Below, one piece after another: positions 39,884 through 51,358 of a stretch of 64,000 nt of DNA. A program made the translations under genes and the position numbers. Location of the stretch: assembly GCA_006384855.1 (NCBI GenBank), contig VCJN01001960.1, forward strand, positions 1-64,000. The letters are read 5' to 3'. This DNA comes from Tetraselmis striata (taxonomy: Eukaryota > Chlorophyta > Chlorodendrophyceae > Chlorodendrales > Chlorodendraceae). Position 1 is the stretch's first letter, and each line of letters starts with the position of its first letter. The notes under the pieces were generated by a model, which had not been told where the DNA came from, did not search any database, and saw nothing but the letters and a program-made list of their open reading frames with translations.

Positions 39884-40667
39884 CGCCACTTCCCCTGTTT
39901 CCTCCTTTCCCACTCCATGCTCAATTAGAGTCCCCCCCCCCCCCCCCCCCCTTTCCCATGGACCACCACCTGCTCCCTCCGGCATGGACATCCCCTCACC
40001 ATCACCACCACCAGCGGACACCTGTGTCTCTCTGCCACCGCTAACGTGTCGCAGTCCCCAAAACACTCTGATCCACCGCCATTTACGTGCCCAAAGTGGC
40101 AACAAATTGCAGTGGCTCCCATACATACCGACACGACAAGCAGTCCTACACATCACGCCACCCTTCGCGCACTTTTGGGGTTAATTTAACAAAATGTATT
40201 TGGCTGCCGCTTATATTTGTGCCTGAGAATTGGGCGCGAGTGAGGTGTTGACGCACTCGGCAGCAAAGCTGCTCCTCAGGGTGTGATTGTGCGCAAGAAT
40301 GCTCTGCACGGCGCCGGCCTGCGCCTCACACTGCTGTCGCCTCGCTGCCCCGCTGCAGATACAACTCACGACCGATCTGGCGGAGTTGCGGGGGCAGTTT
40401 GGAGCGGAAGAGGAGGAGGAGGAGGAGGAGGAGTATGGGGAGGAGGAAGAGGAGCATGGAGGGGGGCAGGCCGGGTACGAGGAGTGGGCCGTCGACGAGG
40501 CGGTCGCCACCGCGCCGGCCAAGGCGGCGCCCACGGGGCTGCTGCTGCCGTACCTGGCAGGCCTGGAGGATGCCGCCCCCGGGTCGAGCTACCTTGGGGT
40601 GGCGCTGGCTGCCGGGCTCGTGGGCTTTGCGGGCGGCTGGCTGGCTGCTGCATCCCGTAGTAGATGA
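36891..40667 (+). CDS. Unrecognised acidic protein with C-terminal membrane segment
   Basis: Eight exons join in phase to give 344 residues: 36891-36917, 37657-37888, 38079-38154, 38267-38349, 39156-39259, 39388-39496, 39627-39721 and 40359-40667. Intron 7 uses a GC donor (39722). Residues 1-80 are acidic and Gly/Ser-rich. About 85-235 look globular, with segments RRIFIVEQIIKASGVHRPTF, ECDLMLTLRYEPPSPKFRSK and GHFLNILRHVDVTEQTLLDA. From about 255 there is a run of nine glutamates and more acid, then at 321-340 a hydrophobic stretch (LGVALAAGLVGFAGGWLAAA) followed by a short basic end. That layout suggests a tail-anchored protein facing the cytosol. I recognise no family. A TGTAA lies at 40927-40931. 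Confidence 0.65.
39848..39881 (+). repeat. (CA)n microsatellite in intron 7 of the 36.9 kb gene
   Basis: A CA run of about 16 units follows CACCCACC-type steps and a poly-C tract that starts seven bases after the GC donor at 39722. Confidence 0.85.
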
Positions 40668-42960
40668 TCAACATCACCACAGCCACCTACAACGACCGAT
40701 GACTTCCACACCACACCACGCCTCAGTGGATTCCGGGCTTCCATGTCAAATAGCCAGCTCTGTCATTCGCTTGGTAGGTGAGGGCTCCGTGTAGATGTTG
40801 CGCCCCTTTGGGTTGTTTACAGAAGTACGACGTCCCTCACCTTGTCTTTGGCGCTGGATAGTTCCGACACGAGGTGAGAGAGGGTTCCTGTACCTGTCGG
40901 GGCGTTGGACATCTGAGGGCCGATGTTGTAAAAATAATCATATGGGCGGCCGCACGTGAAGTGGCGCTGCGTGCGGGCTGCAAAGTAGCGCGTCAAAAAA
41001 ATGTTAATATTGATGTAACATTCCGGTAATCATCAGTTACTGTGTACATATGTTGCGACTACCCGCTAGTAGTCGCTACATCATGCAATAGGACCCCCGC
41101 TCGGTCAGACGGGGTACTGATACGAGTAAGGACTGCTTATGTGGCGGGACGCCAGTTGAGAAGAGGGTCTCGCTACGAAAGAACAGGTTTTGGAGTCGTC
41201 AAGAGACTTGATGGTTGTGAGATTGTGCGAAGTGAATTACAGATGGTGTGCTGCGGAGGTGACTATTCATACATAGGAGTACCCAGCGGCAAATGATGTC
41301 GTCAGTACCCTGGCCTGTAATTTGCTTGCTGACTATAACGGAGCGTCGCCTATCCAGGGCTTTCCGGAACTGGATTGCTGCCCAAATGGCCGTCGTAGAG
41401 ACGCTGCAAGGGTTTCACTGGTGCCAGTCCTGTCCCGGGGGCGAAAAACAAAACCTGGCCTGTAGCCGCGTCAGCAGTGTCCAGAATATTCAATGATGTA
41501 GTTCCCGGGGCACCGGTACAAGTTTACTAGGTTTAAACTACTTCCATGAGCAGGCGGGTAGGCACTGGGCAGAGGGAGGCACAGCCAGTTTTGCCAAGGC
41601 AGCCGAAGGCCACAGCGGCCTGGCGGCGCGCGCTTCCCACGTGCCCGCTAGGCCGGTGTTTGAGAACAAACAACACACCGACGGATGCGCGGGCCGGCCA
41701 CACGAGCGGCGGCTGTCTCCACGCTCCCCGTCCATCGCTTGTGCGCAAGCTGCGGACGCTCCACTTGCCGAACAACGAGCACGGCTCGCGCGACGCATCG
41801 GAAGCGCCGCGGAGCCGATCGTGCAGGCGAACGCGGGACGCCAGGCTCACGCAGGGACCATAGTGTCGCGACGACACGCGCAAGAAGATGCGATTCGGCC
41901 CCCTCTCCAACGTTTCCACCACGAGGCGCTCGAGTAGCGCTCCAGTGACACGTCGCGCGCGATAAGGTGGCCAGTAATTTTAGACGAAAGCTCCGGCGGC
42001 GCCACACGTCGGAAGCAGTAGTAAAAAACCCGGCAGATCAGCGCACGACGCGCCGGGATGTCAGCAGGGTAACAACTCGGGTGTCGTCTCGCGCAAGGGT
42101 GACGGACTCCCGCCACGCCGAAGGCAAGCAGAGGTCGGAGGGATCCGGGCTGCAAGCACCATGGACGGCTGATACCACAGGAGTGTCGGACGTCACGCTG
42201 GCGGGCGAGCAACGCGGGGCCGGCGCGCGATGGGAAAAGCGCCGGCGTGCCACGCCATACGGGCCGGCGCGGCTGGCACGCCCGCTCTGCGCGATTGGGC
42301 GGCCCATGAACAACCTAGCAGCGGAACGCCATCGCTGCGGAGGTTTAACGTGCACCGATGATGCCGAGCACACGGTCCCTCACGGCGCAGAGCACCGTGC
42401 GATTGTCTGTTGCGCAAGCAACAGCAAAAGGGATGGACTGTGCCGAGTCCGTGTCCCGCCTAAATAGCCAGTGCTGTTGAAGGGTCTAGAGCTGCTGCCA
42501 CCAACCCTCCGGTGCCGGAGATGCCGGCGGCCGACGTACGAATCGGCGCAGGAAGATTCCGGAAATTTCCGGAGCATCGTGGCGCCGATTGCACACGGCC
42601 GACTAGGGCTGGCACCGCTATAGGATTGGGGCATCACTCCGTTGTCGTTTTCTAACCTCAGTTAATACTTAACAACGATTTACCAGGTGACCCCTGGTTT
42701 TACTCAGGGTATTATCATCCCCTTGCACTACTCGCGTACGCGATGCGTGTTATTTTCCCTCTACCGGCACCGTCCTCTCTAGAGCGTGCCACCGCCGTGG
42801 AAATTACCGATAATCATGTTTTACTAACTAAGCGGCGCTTCGCGCCGGGGATTTGTGGAGGTGCCCCTACCTCTTGGGTTGGGCCTGGTGCGGGATGCGG
42901 GCCGCTTTTTGCCGGCTTGTAGTGTTGACTTGTAATACCGTTGTTTCCCATTGTTTACCG
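40668..42960. other. Repeat-bearing region, no supported gene
   Basis: Contains the dispersed repeat 41304-41443 and one TAGTCGCTA word (41070-41078). 41540-42640 has long overlapping open frames on both strands with even GC content; none shows a recognisable domain or splice pattern, so I do not call a gene. It could be the body of an unknown mobile element. Confidence 0.4.
41304..41443 (+). repeat. Dispersed repeat, contiguous copy
   Basis: The left part (41304-41400) matches 1022-1127. The right part (41422-41443) matches 7024-7045 exactly over 22 bases. In this copy the two parts are about 20 bases apart. At the left of the window they are 5.9 kb apart with the retrotransposon between them. 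Confidence 0.7.
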
Positions 42961-42970
42961 TATTGCGACC

Positions 42971-44063
42971 GGTATCCATTCTCTCGTATTCCAGGCGATT
43001 TCGGACGCGGCTCTCCTTTTCCTCCGCTCAACCCAAGAGGTAGGGGAACCGGTATCGATTCTCTCATATTCCAGGCGATTTCGGACGCGGGTCTCGTTTT
43101 CCTCCGCTCAACCCAAGAGGTAGGGGAACTGCTTTTTTTCTTTTGGTAATAAATATAATATAGAACTGCTTTTACCGGTAGGACGACGGTACGAGCGAAT
43201 ACCGAACGTATGACGGTTCATACACGAAGCACGTAAGATGCAGGAGGACTGACGGACGGAGGGACGGAGGACGCCTTAAAATCCGTGATAAAACCGTGTT
43301 GTAAACAGTATCGATTTTCTCAATATTCCAAGCGATTTCAGACGCGGTCCTTCTTTTCCTCCGCGCTCAACCCAAGAGGTACGGGAATATATTGAAAAAG
43401 CACGTTGGGCCGCTGCTGTTGGTGGGCGCCAAAATTTCATATCGTTTGCATTTGCATTACAATCAAAAGTACATATAGTGACGACCAAAAACGATCAGCT
43501 AATAATACGGCAGCAAAGGAAAGCTATGTCCCCGTCGCCAGTAGATACTACCACCGTATATATAGTCGCTGTATACATAAAGAGGGCGAGTCTCGCTTGC
43601 TGATTCAGCAGTAAAAACGCGCTGCGGTACCGCGTTATTTTGGCGTTTCAGACGAATATATGACGTGCCATGGGCTAGAATACACGCGCATCCATTCAGA
43701 ACCTTCCCGTCCTCGTACCTGTACCGTGAAATCAAACGACCGAACACCGAACGTATGACGGTTCATACACGAAGCGCGTATGACGGAGGACGGACGGAGG
43801 ACATTCGTGATTTTTGCAGTATGTTTCCGGTATGATTCACGATAGATTCGTCTTAGTCGCAGGATTTTAACGGACTGTGGTAGGAGTGCCTAGAAATCGA
43901 ACGAGCAAAGATCGAACGTATGACGGTTCATTCACGAAGACGCAACACACGAGGACGGAGGACGGAGGACGGACGGAGGACGCCTAAAAATCCGTGATAA
44001 AACCGTATTGCAACCGGTATCCATTCTCTCGTATTCCGGGCGATTTCGGACGCGGCTCTCCTT
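42971..44063 (+). repeat. Composite repeat cluster (80-bp unit A, about 110-bp unit B)
   Basis: Unit A (GGTATCCATTCTCTCGTATT... CCCAAGAGGTAGGGGAA) occurs in tandem at 42971-43050 and 43051-43130, again at 43307-43387, and truncated at 44016-44063. Unit B (GAACGTATGACGGTTCAT..., a GACGGAGGAC-rich middle, then AATCCGTGATAAAACCGT) occurs at 43182-43305, 43737-43830 and 43893-44012. B runs straight into A twice. No coding sequence is evident. Confidence 0.85.
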
Positions 44064-44775
44064 CCCATTTGGCGTATATGATACGATGATGAGGACGTAT
44101 GGCATGTGCGGAATGATCACGTGCATAAATCGCAACCATTACAGTCTTGCCGGCCCTCCCCTCTGGCCCTAGCCGGATTGTAGCGGATGGCAGCTACCAG
44201 TGCATTAGGGGGACTGGCCAAGGTTGTATGAGGTCCCTTCGGCACGAGGAATCCCTTGCCATATGGATGAATCGGGTATTTTGCAGGGGGGCAAAATCAT
44301 AAAGGAAAATATTAAGGGGGGCGGTCATATGCCCGCCAGCTGAGGGACATGGCATTCAAAGGTTTGCTCGCTGCGCGCTTTTATAATTGAACCCTAGGCG
44401 GTTTCGTGCCGCCAGACGGCCGGCATAAGACGGCTTGAACTCCCCTTGCTACCACCGCCGACCGCTGCCCCATGACGCAAGGGTTGGGGCCGAAGGGGGG
44501 GGGGGGGGTGGGGCTCTGTTGCTACTTGTATTGTACCAGGTTGCGGCGGTGTCAAGTGCAGGCGCGTACTGAAGCGTCCAACACGTCACCCCTGGTTTGC
44601 TGAGCTGAGCTGATGCGAGCGCCATCTGTTCACGATGATGCTTACATCGGTGGCGAGCAAGTGGCTACTCGCGTTGCTCCTTCTGACGCCCAATCCCCGC
44701 GCAGATGCGCGCGCGAGAGATAATATGAGCAAGGCCATATCATCAACATTTTTTGGTGTGATATTTATAACCGTA

Positions 44776-45424
44776 TTAGTACTTTGAGTTCTTGTACATA
44801 ACTTGCGCCACGATGACTGTGCTAAAAGCCGCCGTATTTTCCAGCGCGCGAATCCGACCTGACAGGCTTGCTCGCGATGATGTTTCGTCAAAATGGGGCC
44901 ATATAGTATTCTCGCCTTCTGCTAGAATGCTCCCAATGGACGCCTTCTCTCCACATACCCCTTCCCCACCAGCAGAGCCCACATAGCCCATGCAGAGGAA
45001 GCCGAGGCGTCCCGCCCGCGGTGCTAGGCCCCATTTGCGGTGATGGGCTTGTACCGATGGGGTTGATGGGCTCGGGGACAGTTGGAGACGCTGCGGTGCC
45101 GGGCTGTTGGCCTCCGCCGGGGGGAGGCGGGGGCTTCTGCGTGGTGCGTCTTGTTGTTGAGCACCCGATGTTTGTGTGGTTGGTAGGGCCGGCCCTCCCT
45201 CGGAGATGCCGGCCAACTGCTTCCCTTGGGCACGTTGCTGCTCCGGTTAACGTGGTCTGCTGCTCCGGCAGCGTGACGCCTTGCTCTAGGTGGTGGATCA
45301 TGGCTCGGGTCTCAGACTGCTTGCCAGACTCGAGGCGGTGGACGTTAATCGAATTCGCTTCCGCGATGAATAGCGCCTCCCTTCGGGGGTGGTCGACCGA
45401 TAACTCGCGCTCACAACTGCTCAC
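44776..45424 (-). other. Open frames with gag-like composition, unassigned
   Basis: Two overlapping minus-strand frames (44776-45216 and 44888-45424) encode a helical start, a Pro/Ser/Thr-rich middle and a short C-terminal segment. Such a composition is common in retroelement gag-like ORFs, but no zinc knuckle or polymerase is attached. Not recognised. Confidence 0.15.
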
Positions 45425-45598
45425 TCTTAGTTGTTTGTCTTCCGGCCCGAGTCGACGCCGCCTATCGGCCGGCCTCGCCGACCCAGCGGACTGCTACGTG
45501 AGCGACTCCGGGTGTACAACGGGTTGCGCGGCGGGGTGCACCGCGGGGCAGAAATCGCAAGCGTCGGCGGTGACAATACCTCAATGCCGGTGGCAATA

Positions 45599-45750
45599 CT
45601 GACAATGAGCCGGGCTTTAATGAACTCACCCCTATCAATATTGAACATGATCGGGGAGGGGCCATAAACAAGCGTGTTGGTATTTTACCAACTAACCTTG
45701 ATAGTAAAAGGGGCAGGGGCCCCGAGTGTTTATTATAAAGGTAGTGTCAC
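45599..45750. mobile_element. Second, diverged copy of the TA-flanked MITE family
   Basis: The right end (minus strand: GTGACACTACCTTTATAATA) matches the right end of the element at 21570-21738. The block GGGGCCCC(G/A)AGTGTT(T/C)ATTATA is shared, as is CATAAACRAGCGTG. The left end is weakly conserved, with TA at 45597-45598. It is probably a non-autonomous relic. Confidence 0.5.
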
Positions 45751-46626
45751 TAGTAGTCGCAAAACGGTATGTGGCTCGCGGATGACACACGGTTAATACT
45801 TTTCTTGTCTCGATCGGTCGTCTTATTAGCGACTATACGGTAATCGTCGTAGTAGCAGTGCGCGAATAATAATTTAATCCGGTACGGGTACTCGTGAAAT
45901 CCGGTACGGGCGGTATTTGTACAATGCTCATCGTCTGTATAAACTCAAGTTTCTGTGGTTTCTCCAACTCTGCCGGACAGCTCTGGTACGGTGTCCTTAG
46001 TGCGCGTGTGCGCGCGCATGTCTATTTACGGAGGCCGTCCATGACCACTACATGCCTTCAAGGCGGCCGACCGGTCCACTCTCATTTGCCGTGGCATGCT
46101 CCATCGAGCGCACCACATCAAAGTCGCGGCAATTTACTTGCCGCGCACGGTGCCGGTCTGCTTCCGCCATCGTGCCATTCAATATGTACGACTGTGAGCG
46201 TAGCCTTTCGCCCCCCACCCACCCCGCCACACCCTTAAAGCGCTTGGGCTACTTGAATGTGTGGTTTCTGGACCCGTAAGTGCGGGCGGCAACGCGCTAA
46301 CTATTACATGCAAAAGAGATGCTCACTACTCGCCCAACGACGGGAGGAGAGGATGAAGCCGCAGCTCTTTGTTTCCCACTTCGCGGAACAAGGGCCAAGC
46401 CCTTCGATCAGTGCTGACCACTATTGACCCATGGTTGCCCTTGACTCCCGTGGGCATGCTTCAATATGTACTAGCCCTTATATACTTGGCGTAGGTGAGA
46501 GTCGAGATGCGCGCCGATTGTTGGGACGCATGCCGCTGCATTCCCGTCGGCTAGCTAGTGCGCATACGAGTTATACAAGCAAAGTGGCACTAAACTGCTA
46601 GTGCCCAAGTCAGCGCCCAGTGGCAC

Positions 46627-48340
46627 ATGGCTACTCCCATGCCGCGGCACTTCTATTGCGCCGCATACCGTGGACGTTACTTACGCCGACGCGGAGAGGG
46701 CTATTGGGGCGACATGGCGCTCTGCTCGCCCCCTCGCGACATCCATCGCGCGGATTCATTTACCCCCGACTTCCCCTTTATGAGACATCTCGTCCGTCAT
46801 CGTAATCTTGGCAATTGGGAGGCCTCTAGTGCGAATCGCCGTGTTATCAACTCGATCTCTGGAGATGTACGCATTCCGTTTTTGGACGGCGGGCTCGCCG
46901 CCCCCCCCCCCCCTCCCCCCCCTTTCTTAATTTCCATCAGGGGGTGTCAATGGAGGATGCTAATCCGGCCTAGATGGAGTTTATGGACGGTGAAGTGGCT
47001 CTCTTCTTGGCCGTTGGGGCGTGAGAGCGAGGCTATTGCGCAAAATGGGTGCCCTAGTTGCTCCTGGTCGAATCCTGAGCGTGGAACAAACAAATGCATG
47101 CTCTTCATTTGACCTCCGACCCCGAACCGTTGCGACCTTGAGACGCGCGATCTTTCGTTTGAGACGCTATCGCACTTGCGCAATATACGGCACGCCTTGG
47201 GAATTACATTATGCAAATGGGCATGCATGATAGGTTTTACGCAGTTGGAATTGCACGTGCGGGCAATGACTTCTTCACGGTCGATTACCGCGGCACTCTA
47301 TACCGATTGGCCTGCCGTTCCGCCATGGGTTGGTCGTTATCCCCATACTACTTCTGGCAGTTCACCAGCGTCTTCACTAGGGCATTGCGTCGCAACCGGA
47401 CTGAAGCGGACTGCACATCAGTCCCCCGCCGATTCGGCATGCCTGCGCATATTGCCCTACATGGACGCACGATTTCATGATTCTAGCGCATCGGACTCAG
47501 GCTGAGGCCATCTAGCAGCGCGACTACATCAAACGCTAGCTCTCGGGGTGAGGTTGGCATGCTGCACCCAACAAAAACGTCCGGGAGCCCACCCTGATGC
47601 GCGTGTACTTGGGATTAGAAATTGGCACGACAGGCTCGCCTACTCTTCGTTCGCCCGCTGAGAGGCTTGCCGTCATTGCTCGTACGACGAAACGCATGAT
47701 CCAACGTGTGGAACGCGACCGCAAGCATTTGTCTGCTCGCGAACTGGCCGCCCTTGCGGGCAAGTGCCACTTCCTTTACTTGGCCATCGCTTTCAGCCAT
47801 TTCCACCTCCATGAGCTGCATGATGTGCCCAAAATAAGACCGGCTCGCGACTCTTGATTCGGTCGCGTCAAGCTACCCCACCAGCTCGAACGTGACATGC
47901 AGTGGTGGGTCGACGTACCCACCCGACACAACGGTCGCCTCATCAACCGCCATGTCTAAACTAGTCACTCGCACGTCGGCATTTCGTCGTACGGTTGGGG
48001 CGCCGTTCTGAATGAACGCCATCGGGCTCGGGGTTTTGGGTACGACGATGGCCGCTCTTCGCACATTACCATGAAATAGCTTGAAGCCGTCCGGCTGGCT
48101 ACCGACTCCTTCCCCCATATGCTCCGGAGCCGTAACATCCGCTTGCACGAGGATAACCAAGCGTTTATTGTCGGCGTCCTCACCAACTTCACCTCTCGCT
48201 CTCCGCGTGCCATAGGCGAGGTGCGCGAAACAGGGCACCTCATTGACACGCGGGGTATTGCATACCCTTTCCGTGTGCTACATCCGTTTCGTGGCGTTTT
48301 TGGCTGACCGCCTTAGTCATCGCGAAACTGACGGCGACAG
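46627..48340 (+). pseudogene. Decayed DIRS-type reverse transcriptase and RNase H
   Basis: In order, across several frames: a segment ending VRIPFLDG (near 46880), which matches the piece upstream of DIRS-type RTs; GEVALFLAVGA and GTNKC (46990-47100), an RT start; MHDRFYAVGIARAGNDFF (47225) and SAMGWSLSPYYFWQFTSVFT (about 47320-47380), RT core motifs; LPYMDARF near 47460, where the catalytic YxDD is damaged; and RNIRLHEDNQAFIVGVLTNF with TSRSP (48125-48200), an RNase H motif set. Stops and frameshifts are many. No recombinase is seen after it; a two-copy repeat begins at 48624. A separate lineage from the element at 1.4-6.9 kb. Confidence 0.65.
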
Positions 48341-48623
48341 TTGACAGTTTAACCCGTATCGATTAGCCGCGCTCACTGCTAAGAGGGGCGCTTGCACCAT
48401 CAACCGCCTCGCAACGTCCGAAAGCGCCCATGGTCCGCCCGCTACAACGCCCGTTAGCGTGACCCGCGGTGCGAGGCCATCGACGCCCTTCGCCTCTCCG
48501 ACGTTGCCTGGCGTTGCGAATGTAATTGGTGCACCCCCCATAACTTTATCGGCAATCATGTCTCCAAACGAGTAGTGGTACCCGCTCCTCTCGGAGATGT
48601 GCCCCCACCCGCACAACGTATAG

Positions 48624-49022
48624 TGCTAGTATGCTGCTCTCCACTGCTCAAACTGAGTTGATCTTAGGGCATGCCGCCATCTGTAACCATATAGTAGCTA
48701 GGGGACACAAATAGTGCAATTACATCTCAAGGTTCCAGCCATCTTCTTTCGTTCCGAACCCGCCTCCTTCCACCACGTGATCAGTAGCTATGTTATTTCC
48801 GGAGAACTACGGGCGGTCGCTAATAATACGAGCGAATGCCGCTAATTGGAAGTACGGGGATTACGAATGCATTACTCGCCCCGCCCCCGAAAAGATTTTC
48901 CTGCCGGTACATCGGCAATGCACCGGCACCGCGCAATCTTCGGTTGTCGCGTGCTGCGTCTTGGCTCTACCCCCCGCCATATTGCTGAAAATATCCAGCA
49001 GGTCGCGGCGCCGATCGCCACC

Positions 49023-49056
<34 letters not shown>

Positions 49057-51358
49057 CGCCGGCTTTGGCGGTCCGCCGGCATCTATCGGCCGCTCGGTCC
49101 GCCATGCTGCCTCCATCTCCCCCGCCTGAGCTCTTGCGGTAGGATCCCAAAGAGGGACTTGGGGGGGGGGGGGGGAAGCCCCCCCCCGCCCCCCCCCCGC
49201 CCGCCCCCCCCCCCCCCCCCCCCCCGGTTCCTCGTATCGTCGCTCCGTGATCGGCATGCCTATCCTGCTCGCCCGCGCGCCGCTTGCCTCCGCAGCGGGC
49301 CTCGTCATTGTAGCCATATGTCCATGGTCGGACTGAGCTGGCCGCCAGCTTAATCCTCCCGCTGAATGGCTGCGACTCGTCCCGCGGGGCATTCCGGCTC
49401 TTGTCTCTTGGCTCCCCTGAGTCGCTGCCATGCCCGGCCACTCCGCTCCCAAACGCCCGCCCCGCCTTTGAGTGCCGGGCTCCCATCTCCAGTCTCCTCG
49501 TGGTCGCCGCCCTCGCCCGTTCACACGGGGCGGCTGAGGGTTTCCCGGTGTTTCGAACGTGTCGGCCGCAAGGCGCCGCCGAACACTCCGCTGTACTAGG
49601 CCGGGATTTGAGTGATTCACATGTGGAACACATACGGGTAAGTGGGGGGGGGGGGGGGGGGAGGGTACGCCAGATCTTTTGCAGGTCGGTCGCGGGTCGT
49701 ACAAGGTACAAGAACACGATTATATTTCGAGCGACCCTGCTCGCGAGTAGGCTGCCCCCGTCCAATTCGTACATTCCCCCTCCCCACCCGAAGGCGGGTC
49801 TCAGAGAGGCCAACGCAAGGCCAACACAGCGGTACCCGCACGGTGTTTAAAATCGGCGATATAGCGCGCGTATGGTGTCTCATGTACCCGTACAAGGACC
49901 ACCCTCATCCCACCCCGAGTCGGCCACTAGCAGCGCGCACGACGTGAACGAGAACCTCTAGACCACCACCCATGTGCCCTTATGGGCAATTGGTGGGATA
50001 TGGGCCGAGTCGTTTTGGATTTGGTTTGACACGGATGAAGAATCATTCAGCGATTTAGCCCGTGTCTCACCTGCGCCCGATAACCGTATTTCCGCTATTT
50101 CCAAAGATTATCACAGCTACTGTCACTCCATCGGCTCCCGGTGCACCTACACGCAGACGCATCGACCCATATTGGTCTCTATCACTAGCATATGGGTAAA
50201 GTGGCCTTCGGTAGGCGTAGATAGATGGATGGCGCGTCGATCACTCATCTTGGGGTCGTGGTTGACTTGCCCCCCATTCAGCCCGTTCTTGGCTGAAAAA
50301 CGGGGGGGGGGGGGGGGGGGGGGATGGGCACTGCGCACCGACCACCTCATGGGCCACTCATGGGCTCTACCGCACCCCTAAGAGCTAGGCGATGGAAAGG
50401 TACATGTATGGCGGACTAAATAGTAAGCCGCAGGTGGCAGGGGATGCATATGCGGGAGAGGGCCGAGAGCGCGGAAAATCCGGGTCGGTTGGGCCCATCG
50501 GGCCGGCACTGACTGTGATTGACCGCAAACTGACCGCCAACGGGCGTCACCATGCGGTTTGGCCTCTACTAGCTCTCATACGATCGATACGCAGAGAGCT
50601 CCCATGCGCCCCCACGGCAAAGGTTGAGGCCGAGGGTTTATTTCCGAAAATGCGGGTCCCAGGATCGGACGATTTCTTGAATCGGGGGGCACATGGAGCA
50701 CCGTCCCTGGACCCGACCTCTAGCTCAATGTTCGTATAGCATCCCTATGAGAAAGGTTATGGACCTATCCTATTTCCAGGGCAGGCGGTGCCCGTTCGGC
50801 TCGGGCAAGAGGCCGTGAGCATCGCCCCCCTCCGTGAGCCGAACGGGGACTGCCCATCCGCGGTTGCGCGGCCGACATGAGGCTGTTTTCGAGCACTGCT
50901 ACGCAACGCACGAGCGGAATATACGAAGAAATAAGCAATAAACATGATACGCTATTCTAGAGTATTAAATAACGAACCGCAAAATGTATGTTTCCCTATA
51001 GCTCTGATTAGGCAACCGTTGGGTGCGCCGTGAAGGTCGTACACGAATTACTTATTTTAGCAGTCCCGCCGCCGTATACATGCCTGCTGCCCGGCGGCGC
51101 CAGCAAGCAGGCGTTACCGGGCCTACAATTATTATTTAAAAAAGGCCCCCGTAGGGCTCCCCGGTCGTCGCATGATCCGAGGACCCGCCACAACCGGCCA
51201 CTCCGCTCAGCCCCCTGCCGCATCACCCGGCCAGGCACGGGTCTTAGGGGTTGCCAGCTTTCGCCACGTGGAGATGCGGTGGTGCCGGCGGGTCTGCCGC
51301 ACCAAGGACCCCCGCTCCTGGTGGGCCACTGCCTGGCGGCGGGCGCCGGGTTCTAGCA
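48624..51358 (+). repeat. Large repeat copy 1, interrupted by about 1.2 kb
   Basis: 48624-49835 and 51033-51358 align with 53438-54915 and 54916-55205. Blocks include TCCACCACGT, CGGTCGCGGGTCGTAC and CCCGGCGGCGCCAGCA. In copy 2 the two parts touch, so 49836-51032 is inserted here (or lost there). Poly-C and poly-G runs lie at 49026-49055, 49160-49174, 49206-49226 and 49646-49661. It begins just after the RT/RNase H remnant and may be that element's 3' part. Confidence 0.75.
50781..50854. repeat. Imperfect inverted repeat (hairpin) inside the copy-1 insertion
   Basis: 50781-50802 and 50836-50854 share the inverted core CCCGTTCGGCTC / GAGCCGAACGGGG with flanking GGCAG / CTGCC, separated by about 33 bases. 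It could fold as a stem of roughly 17 pairs. Confidence 0.6.

Noticed and set aside
42971..44063. CRISPR array
   Set aside because: Unit A copies are adjacent or irregularly spaced and spacers are themselves repeats.
48872..49813. 313-codon minus-strand ORF
   Set aside because: Largely poly-Gly/Pro from poly-C/G runs, and the equivalent region of the second repeat copy does not keep the frame.
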